Below, one piece after another: positions 13,241-25,720 of a DNA stretch of 64,000 bases; position 1 is the first letter of the stretch, and every line of letters begins with the position of its first letter. This DNA comes from Vanilla planifolia (taxonomy: Eukaryota; Streptophyta; Magnoliopsida; Asparagales; Orchidaceae): assembly GCA_023846275.1 (NCBI GenBank), contig JAIUJO010000086.1, positions 26,001 to 90,000 on the forward strand, in the 5' to 3' direction. The notes under the pieces are model-generated. The model was given only the letters and a program-made list of their open reading frames with translations, did no database searches and was not told the DNA's origin. The position numbers and the translations under genes were made by a program.

Positions 13241-13559
13241 TAGTTATCATTACAATGTATAATGGAATTGATAGATAACAACTTTTTTCCACCTAAGGAA
13301 ATTTACTTTTACTTTTTTCCATCAAATTTTGGAAGTAAGCTACTTTCTTTTGACCTATGTATAATGTGTAGCACAAAAAAGCTAAAGGAAGATTTATTTA
13401 ATGCAATCTTGGCCCCTTACAAATTTGATTTACCTAGCAGATATTAAATTTTTTATACATGTCCTCACATTTTATTTTTATAACAATTTTGTGGAGTGTT
13501 TGGAAAGCTATAGAAGTTTACTAAGACTACTAATAGTTTTTGGATGTCCTCTGGTAATA

Positions 13560-14290
13560 CTAATTATTTTTTTGCATAAGCTAGAAAAGTGATAGATATA
13601 GATGATCTATTTTGCCCATATAATATCATTCTTTTTTAAGTAAAAACATGATTAGTTCTTCCTTTGAAGAACTCCATGAATGAGATGAAAAGAAAGGAAG
13701 ATAGAGGATTACTCTAGTCAATACTGATTGAAGGTTGAAAACATTACATGGTGATCTACTATTGATAATTGATATCCATGTATTACAAAGATAATTAGTG
13801 AGCACCTTCAAAAGCTTCTTGTTAACATTCTACTTCGACAGTGTCATGTAAAGAAATTTCCATGAAATGTTATAATTCACATTCCTCAAATCCATTTAAA
13901 TGAAAAAATTGCGACTTTATTTTTATTGCTAAGAGAATATACTAATTACTGAACCAATAATAAGTGTATAGAAGATATCTGCATCTATAAAATTTGTTTT
14001 CTTTAGAAAAATCAGCCTATTCAAAACTTGTTATAGTTAATGAACAATGAGCTTTGTGAATATTATTTTCAAGAGTTTTGAAGAATATTTGCTCTAAAAA
14101 ACAAAAAAGATTATAGGTTATGAGATTTAGGATTATATATAATGTTTAGACCTAAAATCCTACAAAGAATTGGAGATACTATAAACATTCTTTAGTTATA
14201 TTCAACACAACATGTGAAATTAAATCCAAATAATAGGTTAAGGAGTTTCCATTAAGACCATCTGGGCCTAGAGTGCTACCTAAATTCATA
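13560..14290 (-). pseudogene. LINE reverse transcriptase domain remnant
   Basis: Minus-strand 14,241-14,275 gives LGPDGLNGN, the plant LINE motif SPGPDGF-GEF that opens the reverse transcriptase. At 13,690-13,760 a frame with SPCNVFNLQ followed by LTRVILYLPFF matches the NGSP-G-F---RGLRQGDPLSPFLF block. The catalytic FADD box should lie at 13,575-13,590. What is there reads LAYAKK, so both Asp residues are gone. The segment between endonuclease and reverse transcriptase (14,526-14,714) has an open frame of 62 codons that fits the variable linker in position but has no diagnostic motif. Confidence 0.82.
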
Positions 14291-14849
14291 TTAAAAGTTG
14301 TCTCTTTATTTCCTTCTTGATGAAATCTTGCACTATTCTATTGTTTGTTTGCTTTTGTTAATTAGGAAAGGATGTAGTGAAACATATTTTCACCTTTAAT
14401 TACTTAAGAAGACTTAAAAAGATTTTGAAAATGATTGATTACAACTATCATTATTTTGGCCTCTTTCTTTTTTCTTCACTTCATCACTATTGTACAAAAG
14501 ATTGTTGTATTTCTCTCTCCTTCTATTAGCCATCTAATTCCTCCATTCTATTTCCCAAAAAGCTCCAATCTTCTAAAATCTTGTGAATTATAAGAATTAA
14601 CAAGAAGCAACTCATTCCACTTATCATTTTCCTTGAAGAATTACCTATTTGTGACACCACATCCTCATGTAATTTAATTGGATCAAAGAGTTTGGTAAAT
14701 ATTGATTGTTTCAATCTTTAAGGCATATTTTATGCCCATTTTATTTTAAAGCTAAGGCCATCTTCCCAAATTAGTTTAAGGAATAATTCCAATTATTCTC
14801 CATTGTTTGTAAAAATGTACATTGATTCAAAACGTGTTATAAAATTTAA

Positions 14850-15300
14850 ATTGTTTGGGAAATGAAGGATGGACTTTGAAGACATTTAGTAAAAGAGGCA
14901 CATGTCTTGATCCAGTTCTTACAAGGTGATGCATTATAAAAGTTGAAAGTAGTTCTGCCCATTTCTCAATAACCAGTGCCCTATTGCAGAAGCCCAAGAA
15001 AACACCCGACTCGCTCTATGGGAGGGGCTATGATGACATCCTCAATATTCTATTACCTTTTCTTGTTCATATAAAGGAATAACTAAAAAATGTCTACTAC
15101 GTAAGGTGACATAGAATAAAAAATACATTCGTTTTAGTTTAAGCATTGATAGTCCATTTTAATCATCTAAAGATGTGATTTCATTAAAATACCTACCTAC
15201 AATCCATGGATTTGTAGTGTTGTTGACAATGTGAAATGGCTTGCCCATAATAGGTTTTTTTCGAGACACCATGCTTTTATCTTAGTTGTAACTATAGCTA
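14850..15300 (-). pseudogene. LINE endonuclease domain remnant
   Basis: At 15,168-15,213 the minus strand reads PWIVGRYFNEITS, matching the plant LINE endonuclease motif PW--GDFNEI. The conserved Asp of GDFN is replaced and one extra residue is present. At 14,889-14,935 HLVRTGSRHVPLLL matches the end of the domain (HL-R-GSDHAPLLL), with the catalytic Asp of SDH changed to Arg. The FKFYN that follows fits the RPFRFE strand usually found there. In the family this domain nicks target DNA to prime reverse transcription. Both substitutions and several stops mean it is inactive. Confidence 0.82.
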
Positions 15301-15599
15301 GCTTTAGAAACCTAGCCTTAGTGCTTGATATTGCTATGGATGAACTATTTTTCATTAATTTTAACATTATAGTTGAAGTCCTTCCAAATAATCTATATCT
15401 TTTTTAGTTGATTTTAATAACAATGCTAGAAAATGAGCTAAATAGCAAAAGTTTACATCTCATCCTCGTAAGTTATAAGTTCCAACAAGGCAACTTATCT
15501 AACAATACATATTTTAACATAATGACTAATCACCTGGCTAAGCACTTTTTAATAGCATCCTAAATATTTCAAAATAAGTTATTCATCAAGATCAACGGT

Positions 15600-16500
15600 A
15601 TCTACAATTTGGATGAATGAAAGAATCCTCTAATAAATTTTGGGCTAATTGGCTTTTTTTTAATGTTCAATAACATTTTCTCATCCATCTTCCATTAATA
15701 TTATGGATATGCTCAATTGTCTTTATTGTTATTAAGACTTTTTGTTGAACATCCATAATGCATTTTTTGACCAAAGAGTTAACAACTGAAGTAAGAATTT
15801 TTGTGGCTTGAATACTTTCTTATTGTTGGTTATTTTTGTTGACATCTCCTTTGTTATTTTGTCCATTAATTGCATGACTTGATACAAACAATAAGACGAT
15901 CCTAAGAATTATCTAATTCTTTTTAATTCTTTCCTTGAGTTTGTTCATGCCCATGTTTTTGGCATCCTTTGTCAAATTTAGGTAAGTTATCATACTAGAT
16001 TTTCTAACAAAAGCCCTTTTTTGAAACATCCTTAGTTGAAATTCTAATTATGTTTGAAAACTCTTTCTGTAACTCCACGTCAATACACACTCAAGCAATT
16101 TTTGGATGTGTGAGATTCAAAATAGCAACATCTACTTTCAAAGGAACTTGTCAGTGATGTTATTAAGTGAAGTACTAAAACAAAGAATTTGTAAGTGCTT
16201 CATTAGGTTCCAACCCAAGCGTTGTTCTAAATTCAATTAAAAGAAAGGGTAGAAGCCATACACAAATGAGATGGACTATTACAAGTCTTACAACATCCAC
16301 TCAAATTCACATCTGAATAACTTATGTTCATGAAGAAACATGTTAAGGGATATTTACAAATTTTGCCTTAAATTTAATAATTTCTCTTTGCCACACAACA
16401 AAGTTAATAAATTTTTCTTTGACTTCTTCCTTTTTTTAACGAAATAATCAATCAATTCAAAGCATCAGTATAAAATTACTTAAAAATAGTTGTTTTCATA
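15600..16500 (-). pseudogene. LINE ORF1 remnant (DUF4283 and zinc knuckle)
   Basis: On the minus strand, 16,070-16,300 resembles the DUF4283 domain of plant LINE ORF1 proteins: a VW-LPF-IEF-TTLGLE block, then a stretch like KVDVAILNLTHPKIA and VCIDVELQKEFSN, matching the family's ARVCVEVDL-K-LP segment. At 15,935-15,995 YDNLPKF-GCQKHGHEQ corresponds to the zinc knuckle that follows (YE-LP-FC--C---GH----C). The GH pair and one Cys remain, while the first and last Cys are lost. In the family this protein binds the element's RNA and chaperones it. The frame is interrupted many times. The part near 16,350-16,500 is weakly supported. Confidence 0.72.
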
Positions 16501-18630
16501 GTAAAAATTCTTGTTTTGTAGGTTATTTAGAAAATAGATGTGTGACTATACATCCTCTTAGAGTAATTCATTGCTACAAAAGTTTCATGCCTCTTCTAAA
16601 TGCATGAATATGTTGTTCATGCTTGTTGCTTTCCACTTTTAAATTAGCATAATATTGATTAGCTTCATATGTTCATTTACTAATTAATTAATGCATTTAT
16701 ATAAATTATCATCATATTTAACAAGTGAGATATCATCAAGATAAAAATTAGAATGTGCACCTTCCAAGGACAAACAAAGTTCAAGTGTATGTGATGTTAC
16801 TTTCTTCTTCTATTTCTTTTGCTTATTCTTCTCTTTTTTTTTATAAAATAGTGATTTGATTCAATTTATCTCCAAATAACTTACTTAAATCTTGCATTTC
16901 ATCATAACAAGAAGAAAAGTTGTGGACTTTTATCCCAATTCTATGAGACAAAGCAAAGTGTAAAAGATTTTATCCTTTTACAATAAATGGAATAGTTATA
17001 CATTACTTATGACCACTATCATCAAGAATAATTCTAGGATGGACTATGAAATTGAAAAAAATATAGTTTACACTTCAAGAAAGGCTTTAAATGCATTTTC
17101 CCATAATGCGTAATATTTGCAAAGAAATAAAGGAGGTCAATCCACAATGTTAATAGATATTGGAAAAAATTCACCATAAAAAATGCAAGAGAATGACCTT
17201 GTATTAGCAACATCCACATTTGACACGACCCTTATTACAATAGTTCAAAGGACTACACTTTCCATAAGAGGAAAGGAATTCTGGCTTTTTGAATTATTAA
17301 CATTAATGATTTTTGCTATATAACGATTGGTTTGATCATTTGAAATCCTTCCTAAGATTTGTAAACATACAATTATTGAAAAAAATAATTAAAACAAATA
17401 AATAAATAAATAAATAAATAAATCAATGAATGATTTGAAATGTGTCTTCCACGAACACAAAGCCTTCATTAAATAATAGTCAACCAAGCCAGGCTTCCAC
17501 TAACTAGAAATGTTTGCCATATGGTGGGCCTACTAGAAATCCCTACAACTTCATCAAATAAATTACGACCATTTAGGTAGAAAATAAATTTGCACAGCCA
17601 CTAGTGAACATTTGTAGAAATTCTTAGATTAGTTCTAAGCCTATCTTGGAATGTTTAATAATAAATTCACAATTGGAAAGGATTAAACTAATTCTAAGAA
17701 AGAGAAACTATTTTAAAGTTTTTATTAGTAGAGTTAAATAAAAAGTTTGGAATTAGTACTACATAACATTTCTTAGTGCAACCAAATACTACCTCACCCT
17801 CACTAAATGAAATTTATCACATTTAACTTTTCTAAAACCCTTGCCAACTTCAAAATCATTCAATCACATATTCAACCTTTTTTTGAAAAAGCAAAGTACA
17901 TTGTTCTACACAATTTCCTCATCAACTTCATGCACCAACAAAGTTTGTGGGAATGTTTTTATTTATTTTTCACATGTTTTACACATGACCAACATTTTTA
18001 TAAGATCTTATGCATTACACTTCAAGAAAAGGGAGTTGCTTTTATAATTATAACTTGATTTTTTTTGTTTCAAAAGTAGTCATTTTTATGAGGTTGAGTC
18101 TGGCCCACAATGTCTCAAGAAAGTTTGGCTTTAGCATTGTAAGAGAACAACTTAAAATGTGTTCCAACTAGTAGAAAATACAAGTGGTTGTAAATTAGCA
18201 CAAGACAAAAATAGTCAACGTGAGGTTGTGTTTTTATCTTATGATAATGACATGTCATGCGTTCTCAACTTACTATGCAATCGTTTACTTTGGTAGAAAC
18301 AAAACCAACTAAGGTGCTGTTGTTGTTTTTTCATTATTACCAATAGTTTTTTTGTTTTCACTTGTCAAGAATGGGATTCCTATTGCTACTACAATTTGAA
18401 TTATTAGGGACCAATAATTATTATCATAAAAAATCTACTAAACTTTTAAAACATGTGAAGTAACATCTTTAGAACATAGCACAAACATGTTTTCTAAGAG
18501 GTATAGTTCATGAGGGACAATCAACGTAGACACCCTTCATAAGATTTTTAGTATGGTCATCAATTAGCGTTTTTTTTCCAAGAAACCAATCAAAAAATGC
18601 TTGACACTTTTGGGGAGTCATTGTATCTTT
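16501..18630. other. unassigned sequence between LINE and gypsy element
   Basis: No family is recognised on either strand. Frames of 83 and 68 codons near 17,807-18,058 overlap each other on the same strand and have no motif, so I treat them as chance. The stretch near 17,034-17,219 has a minus-strand frame of 61 codons, also without motif. It contains a short AAAT microsatellite. Confidence 0.4.
17396..17422. repeat. (AAAT)n microsatellite
   Basis: Nearly seven perfect units of a tetranucleotide repeat, ending in a degenerate aatcaatgaatg extension. Confidence 0.92.
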
Positions 18631-18639
18631 TCTTTATAT

Positions 18640-20260
18640 GTGGAGTTAAGATATTTCTAAACATTATATTAGAAGATCAAATTTCATGCAAAGAAGGTCA
18701 AAGGACCCAAAAAACTGCCTGCTTTCATCGATGCCTTCTTTTGTTACCCACCACTGACCTTATTTGACGTAGTAGAATATATGTGCCATGTTTTCATAAA
18801 ATAAATCAATGAATAGGTCTTCAAATTCTAATCTAGATCAAGAACTCATATGATTTACAAACAAACCTAGATCAGGTCCTTTGTGGCTACCCATTAGGGC
18901 CAACTTAACTATGTGACAATTTGTGGGACCTGCAAACGAAATTAAATCTACCAATGCTATGCTTACCTACCATCACACTGTACTATGCAATGAACCTGAT
19001 CTCATCCATGACAATATCGATGTCACATAAACCTGCTAACTTCATCCACGATGCATCAACTGAAATTTGACCAAGACATCATTTAAACCACAATGATCTA
19101 AGAGCTAGATCCACAACACACCTACTTGGATCTCACTTGTGACACCATCGATGGTGTGCCAATTCAATAGTTTAATCTACAAAACTCAAACCCAAATATA
19201 TTTTAATGACCCATGCGAACCTGGCTAATAAAAAATGAAAATGCAACTTCTTAAAAAGATTTTTTTGCAACTATTTGGACCATGTAAACTTTGGACAAAT
19301 ACAACAACTTTTTAGAAACCAATTTGGCAATAGCTTTGACCAAAGCTTTGGAACCTACTTTTTAGAAAATAGACTTTTTAAAACTAAACGGCTAGCTTTT
19401 CAAACTACATTTTTTAATAGCTTATTACAATAAATTTTGTATTTTTAATCTCTATTTTTTATGGATAGGCTGCTATAAGTGGGAGACATACCATTCCAAA
19501 AAGATGATCCTTACATGTGTAAAATTCCACTTTTCCTATTATTTCTTGCTAATGTTTAAGTTTAATTGCAATGAGACCATGCTAAATCCACTGGGCTTCA
19601 ATATTGGGGGGAAGAGTGTGAGGCTTAAGCGATGAGACTGTGTATCAGCTTGTTTACCTATAACACTACAACATTTCCTGATAGTGGATTTTGCATAATG
19701 GTTCCTTTCACTTTAACATTTGTTTTACTTCATTGATTGACATTTATTATGTCATTTACTTGCACATCATTGTCCCTTTTTACTTCGATTCTTAATTTTT
19801 TCTTAGATTTCTACTACTACCTATTGTCACCTTCCTTGCTATTCTCAATTAAATTTTTTATTTTGTTTCAACTAGTTTTATGTGTAAGTTAGTTCAATGC
19901 TCTATGTTTTCTATAATGCTTAATTTTTGTCAAGGCTTTTAAACTACACCCATGTGACATTTATATTTTTCTTTTCATATTGCAAAATTTGTTTTGTTAC
20001 CCCTTTCCAAATATTCTTTCTTTTTGCCATTGAATTAATAGTAGGCCAAGCCTAAGGAATGCAACCTGTGTTGTTCTTGGCCCCTTCTTCATTGAAGTAG
20101 CCATGGATAGCTATCTCATCTTTGTTTCCTCTCTAGGTTTTACATTCTTATCTTGCCATTTTCTTTATTCTTAATTTGTGGTGTCAAATCTCTACTTGTT
20201 CATTATAGTTTATAGCACTAGTTAAACATCAAATCTTGCTTTAGAGCTTAATTATACCAG
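18640..20260 (+). repeat. 5' LTR of the gypsy chromovirus
   Basis: Aligns in order with 24,140-25,720. Shared landmarks are a ttagtagc/atagcttt-gacca block (about 19,330 and 24,751), gatgatcctt followed by a gtgtaaa/gagcaaa block (19,503 and 24,977), tggttcctttcact (19,699 and 25,170) and a cattgatt block (19,732 and 25,198). Its right end is placed where similarity fades just before the internal region. Confidence 0.75.
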
Positions 20261-23200
20261 TGTTCGCAATGTTGATAGAAAAGAAATAGTGAACTAAATA
20301 ATCTTTGTAATTTTCCTTTATTGACACCTAATTTAAAAAAAATAGTGACACAACTTAAACAAGGGAGTTTTTGTTCCTTTTTTTTCTAAAGGACACAATT
20401 TATACAAATAATATCATGTAGAAATTATAACATGGAGCACACACACATCAACCAACCACAAGTGACCCTTGAAGGTCTTTTAACTAGCTACAAATTCTAG
20501 AAGACAAGCTAGAGAAATATGATTTTAGGATCATCGATCTAGAACAAGCTGAAAATGAGCCCACCATTTCAAACCTAATATTTTCATGCATTATAATCAA
20601 ATACCTCTTATAATCAACAATCCTTTCTTTGATTGATACTAAGAAAATGATGATAATAAACAAATGAATTCTATAAAATGTGACATTTTCATCCTTGGAG
20701 GCCTTATAAATCTTAAGGAATATATAGATTTGAAAGTTTCCTTTGATTGTTGCTTCCAATTGTTTAAACATTAATGAAAAACAATAGGAGTTGTTTGCAC
20801 AAATGAAACTAAAAAAATAAACTCAACTATCTATAACAATCATAGAAATCCATTCTCAATGAAGAGGATCACCACTCATCAAAATACATATGCATCTTAC
20901 AAAAGAATCACTTAGTTGACCAATGACATGGCTAACAAAATAAGGAAACTATGTAATGAGCACATTACTCATTTTGATGAGTATATTTGTATTGTGGTGT
21001 TAATGAAGACCCTTTGGTCACATTTTTCTAATTTTGAGCTAGGCTTAGAGATATATGTAGAGGGAGCTTTTCATGCAAATCATTTACACCTTAGAAGAGG
21101 CATATAGGATTACTATCAACTATGAAAATTAGAAACAATTATCCAATCAAAAAGTTGAAGCTTCATCCATGTTAAACTTTGAGCTGACTAATCCCAAATG
21201 CTCCACAATTAGTGTACCAAAACATCCCACTACGAGCCCTCCTTATCGTTAAATTTATAATCAAACCCAAAAAACCTATTAACCAATCACCCAAAGGTAA
21301 CTTGTTTTGATGTAAAAAGTCAAGTCACATGATAGCCCAATAAAAAACAACAAGTCAGCTATATCGTGGAAGGCAATTATGGGGAATTAAACACCAATGT
21401 AGAAAAAGAGATCAAAGAATATGCTTCCAATCTTACTTAGCTAATGAATACTCCAACAAGGATTGGGAGAACAACATTGATAACATGAGGGCATTATAGT
21501 CAAGATAAGCACCTTCACCAAACAAAAGGGAAGTGAAGACTGAAGTCATACTATAATTTTTCATATCTTTGTCAAGCTTAGAAAAAAGATTTGTAAAGTT
21601 CATCATAGAAAGTGATAGTAGCATCAACACAATTTCTACAAATGGTGTAGCAAGCCTAAGACTTTGGTCATTCACTACCCAAAACTACATAGTATGTCAT
21701 TTATTAACAAAATATCCATGTTTCTCAAGAAAAATTGAACTATACCAATTAAGTTTGGCCAACAATTTGGAAGATATTTTATGTTATGTTGTTTCTATTT
21801 CAATATGAAGTATCATCTTATTATGGCGATGGTTATATGACAATGATACCATTATTTCTAAGAAAGCCAACATACACATTTACACATAACAACTAGAAAT
21901 TTAATATACATACATCAACACCTAAAGAACATGTACAACCAATCAAAAACAACACAACACCCCAAATAAGTAAATACTATTAATGTCCCATCGTAAACTT
22001 GATAAAGAAATTATTAATCAAACTTTTATGTAAGGCATAATAGTACTTTATATAACAATATCTCCCACTACAAAATCCCATTTATTTAGTTCCCCTAAAA
22101 TTTTTACAAAAGAACTCCAATGTTTGCCACCTCTTCTTGACATCCCATATACTACAAACCATATACTAGGTGCTAGTTTACTAAATTTTTCACATTATAA
22201 AACGAATGATTGTAAACATTAAGAACTCACCTAAAAAGTGCATGACTTATTATACAAATGATTCATTTGAGAAAGTCAAAATCCATGTGTTGTTCCTAAC
22301 CCTCAAGCCTTAAATAAGGATGGTTCAAAGAGAATCTGTTTCAATAATAGAGGAGTTAGCAAAGTGATGCAAAGTATAGGTTCCTTATCTATTGATTAGA
22401 TGAGCTATTGGACCAAACTAATGGAGAGACTGTTTTATCCAAAATCAATTTAAAAAGTAGAAAGCACGAAGATAGGATCTAGTTAGGGGATGTGTAAAAT
22501 ACTACTTTCAAAATAAAGGATAAATTATACAAGTGGTTAGTCATTCCCTTCACCATATTTAATACACTAAGCACATTTAGAAGAAGAATGACACAAATAT
22601 CTTAATTAGGAAAGTTTGTGATAGTTTAATTGAATGACATCTTGAAATTTAATTCTACCATTGAACATAAATTAGAACACCATAAGAAAAGATTTGTTCC
22701 ATGCTTAGGGAGAAGACCTCGACCAAACATAAATTGTGAACATTTATTTCTCATCATGTGAACGTTTTGGGCTTCAAACCCTAAAAGATGATGTATCATT
22801 TTACTATGACAAGATTTAGGCTATAATTGATTAACCAAAACCTCAATCGATCAACGATTTTAACCGTTTTCATGGCCTAACAACCTTGTAAAGGAAATTC
22901 ATTAATAGTTTTATTATCATCACTACCCTTATAAATGATCATTTTAGAAAGAAATTTTGAATGGACCCTTACAACTAAGAAAATATTTGTGAAAGTCAAT
23001 GAAGCTATAACACGAAAAAGTTTTCCTTCAACTTCCACACTATGCTTGACAAAGTGTCTATGTCTAATGAGTTGTTTAATACCATAATCACTAATAAGGA
23101 AGTTTGTTTCACTTGGAATTTTTGGAAAACCATTTTGCATCATTTGCAAATAAAGTTAGAATTCTCATTTGCCCATCACCCCTAGCTTTTGATCAAATCA

Positions 23201-24139
23201 AGTTCATAAATCATAGCTAGGAAATCAATTATGGTGTTTTGTAGGAGAAAACATAAATAATTTAGACCATTATTTAGCACAAGCCAAGAAAGGTTAAAAT
23301 AGTTCCATCAATATGTCCATAAGATTGAGCCCCATCGAATGCAATAACAAATATGAACCTTTTATCGTTTTTGACCTAATCCTGTTAGCCATTCGAGCAT
23401 AAAAATAATTGTTTGCATATACGGTAGGTTCATGAGCAAATTAAGGAAGCAATAAATATTAGTAATGAGTAGTAAAATAAATTAGCCTATGAACACCACA
23501 AGCTTAAAGAATTCTTAGAAAGAGAATTTCTGATGATCAGAATAAAGTTTGAATGGTTTCCTCTATAAAATTTGTAGAAGTTACAAGCAAGAGTAGTCCT
23601 TCCATTCCAAATCTAAAAATTGTTGGACCAAATGCATAGATTGTGGAGGGACCAGATGATTACGACACTGGCAATACTTTCAATATCTCATGTTTGGTAG
23701 CTCACACAAGGAGTTGATCATGATTTCTTGTGAGTTGTTTGAGAAGAAAACTAGACCCATTGAGAGTGACCACTTACTTGAGTGCTTACTAACCTATCAT
23801 GGTAAGAGGAGTAAGAAGATTGAAGTAGTAATGGATGAGAATACTACACAAGCCAAAAGTCTGAGTTATCAAAAGTATCTTTCCCATTGGAAAGTTTAGC
23901 AAGAAAATAAGGATTCTTTGGTCATCATGGAAGAGTATTAGAGATCAAACCTCGACACATTAGAGATTTATGAAAACAAATATGGAGTAGGTAACTCATT
24001 AGAAACGAAACTCTTCTACTTCAAGGGAATTAAAGAGGACACTAGTCAAGATTTTTAATGCCCAAAGAACATTAAGACATGTATCTAGAATTCTAGAAAA
24101 TCAAGCTATCATTTCCTCATGTGCAAAGTCAAAATGGAT
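20261..24139 (+). other. internal region of the gypsy chromovirus
   Basis: Recognised parts in order: gag C-terminal part with an AYRITINYEN-like stretch near 21,090-21,150; a zinc-knuckle-like segment near 21,300; a protease frame at 21,569-21,808 with the SSINTISTNGVASLRL stretch that matches the protease active-site region; reverse transcriptase near 22,490-22,700 containing a WLVIPF stretch and a degenerate catalytic box near 22,626-22,645; a RNase H approach near 22,940-23,050; integrase C-terminal segment near 23,560-23,690 (DDYDTGNTFNIS); and a chromodomain near 23,800-23,950 (YQKYLSHWK). Gag packages RNA, while the others process, copy and integrate it. The region is broken in many places. 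Confidence 0.82.
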
Positions 24140-25720
24140 CCTAAAATCTTATTCTATGCACAAAATTCACATCATGAATAAATAGAAGATAAAAAGAATG
24201 GCCCATTGATCCTATTTATTTTGTTGTCATCATCGGTTGTCTCCTCTATCGCTCATCATTGAGTTGGCTAAATTAGTCTTGATCCTAACATGGACTATAC
24301 TATGTAGAAATAGATTAGTTAATTGGTCATTTAAGCTCAATCCCATGCTTGAGTTTACATAACCCATGATTACACCCAGATCCATTAGGTTGTAAGAAGC
24401 TGCTAAATCTACCTAATAGTAGTAAAGGTCATGTGCCTTGCGAACAAACTTAGACAACTAATGTGAAACTTGCCCAACTACCGATGCTATGATACATTGA
24501 TCCAAACCTAACCCATGGCCCCATGAACATTACACTAGCCCCTCCAACTTTAATTGTGACATGACTATACAAATATGACCATGAACATTGCTTACCTCTT
24601 TTCGATTCACATACCCAACGTGCAACACATTGACCCAGAAAATAATGACAAAATCCATGACATGTTGACAAAGATCAAAACTACAAGGGCCTTAGCTAAC
24701 CTAGGTAGCTTGAAACAAAAAACATAGCTTTTTTATAAAACTACTTAGTAATAGCTTTGACCACATAACTTTTGGTCCAAAATGAAAGCTCTTTAAAAAT
24801 TTGTTTTGAAATTATTTTAACCATAACTTTGGCAAATAGCTTATAGAAAATAGATTTTTTAAGAAATCTATATGGAAGTAGATTTTGACAAAAAAATTTG
24901 AATTTTTATTTCCTTCTTCATTTTCTTTTATTCTTCTTGAGTCATTATAAAATGGTAAGCCTATCCTTTAAAATGGATGATCCTTGTAAGAGCAAACTTT
25001 CCATTCCTCCTTTGCCTTGTTGAGGTATAATTTTGATTGTAACTAAAGTAGTAACGTGATGACTTGTTAGTGCCTTTGTTTTGTGAGTAGAATAATGTTT
25101 AAATGATGAGACACCATGATAATTTACCAATGACTATATGACATCACTTTCTTACTATAGCTACATCGTGGTTCCTTTCACTATTTTTTACTTTGAATTC
25201 ATTGATTCCCTTTTACTTCATTTTTGTTAACGTTTTCATCCATTTTCACTTCATCCCTCAAAGTTTTCTCAAATTTCTAGTCCTATTTATCATTGTCTTC
25301 AATACTCATCTCAATTTTGTTTTCATAAGTGTTCGAACTAATTTTACATATTGTGACTTTGTTACTTAATATTTTTTGTAAGAATTAGTAAAGTTTTTCA
25401 ATGCATTTTGATCAACTCCAATGTTGCCTTTACTTTGCTCTTTCGTTATCACAAAGAAACTTTTATCAAACACCTTTCAAGTACACCGTCTTTGTGTTAT
25501 TAGTGAGGTAACTAGCCTTGCATACAATGTGATGTTGTGTTGCTCTCTGTCCCTTCTTAATTAAGATTATTTTGGATGCGTGAGTCTTGTGTGTTGCATT
25601 TTTAGGTTTCTAGGGCTTATCTTCTATTTTTTTATATTCTTATTGTATGCAAATTAATCTCTAAGTGCTCATTATAATGTTTTTCACTCGTTTGGCATCA
25701 ATTTGATTTTACTTTTTGGA
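24140..25720 (+). repeat. 3' LTR of the gypsy chromovirus
   Basis: Second copy of the repeat at 18,640-20,260 in direct orientation, beginning about 100 bp after the end of the chromodomain region. I could not place exact TG and CA ends or a target-site duplication because both copies are decayed. Confidence 0.75.

Larger units (their letters stand above)
10146..16500 (-). mobile_element. plant L1-type LINE, nearly full length, inactive
   Basis: Read on the minus strand, this 6.3 kb stretch has the domain order of a plant L1 LINE: an ORF1 with a DUF4283-like domain and zinc knuckle, then an apurinic-endonuclease-like domain, reverse transcriptase, the C-terminal W-rich segment and a zinc-binding zf-RVT segment, then a long 3' region. 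Each part is listed separately. All frames are interrupted repeatedly, so it is dead. The 3' half is shared with a second copy at 29.6-32.64 kb, which fixes the 3' boundary near 10,146 by where similarity fades. The 5' boundary near 16,500 is approximate. No clear poly(A) tail or target-site duplication is visible on this copy. Confidence 0.85.
18640..25720 (+). mobile_element. Ty3/gypsy chromovirus with both LTRs, broken
   Basis: A ~7 kb element in plus orientation. Two direct repeats of ~1.6 kb flank an internal region in which gag end, zinc knuckle, protease, reverse transcriptase, part of RNase H, the integrase C-terminal segment and a chromodomain appear in the order expected for a plant chromovirus. 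The coding length is shorter than an intact member and most of the integrase core was not recognised. It is an old fossil: the LTRs have diverged strongly, more than I would expect for a young insertion, and the coding part has many breaks. Ends are accurate to roughly 80 bp. Confidence 0.82.

Noticed and set aside
17807-18058. Overlapping 83- and 68-codon frames
   Set aside because: No motif, biased to Phe/Ile/His as expected from AT-rich DNA, and two frames are open over the same bases.
24450-24671. 73-codon minus-strand frame with Trp, Gly and Ser that looks protein-like
   Set aside because: It lies antisense within the 3' LTR of the gypsy element and is not open in the 5' LTR.
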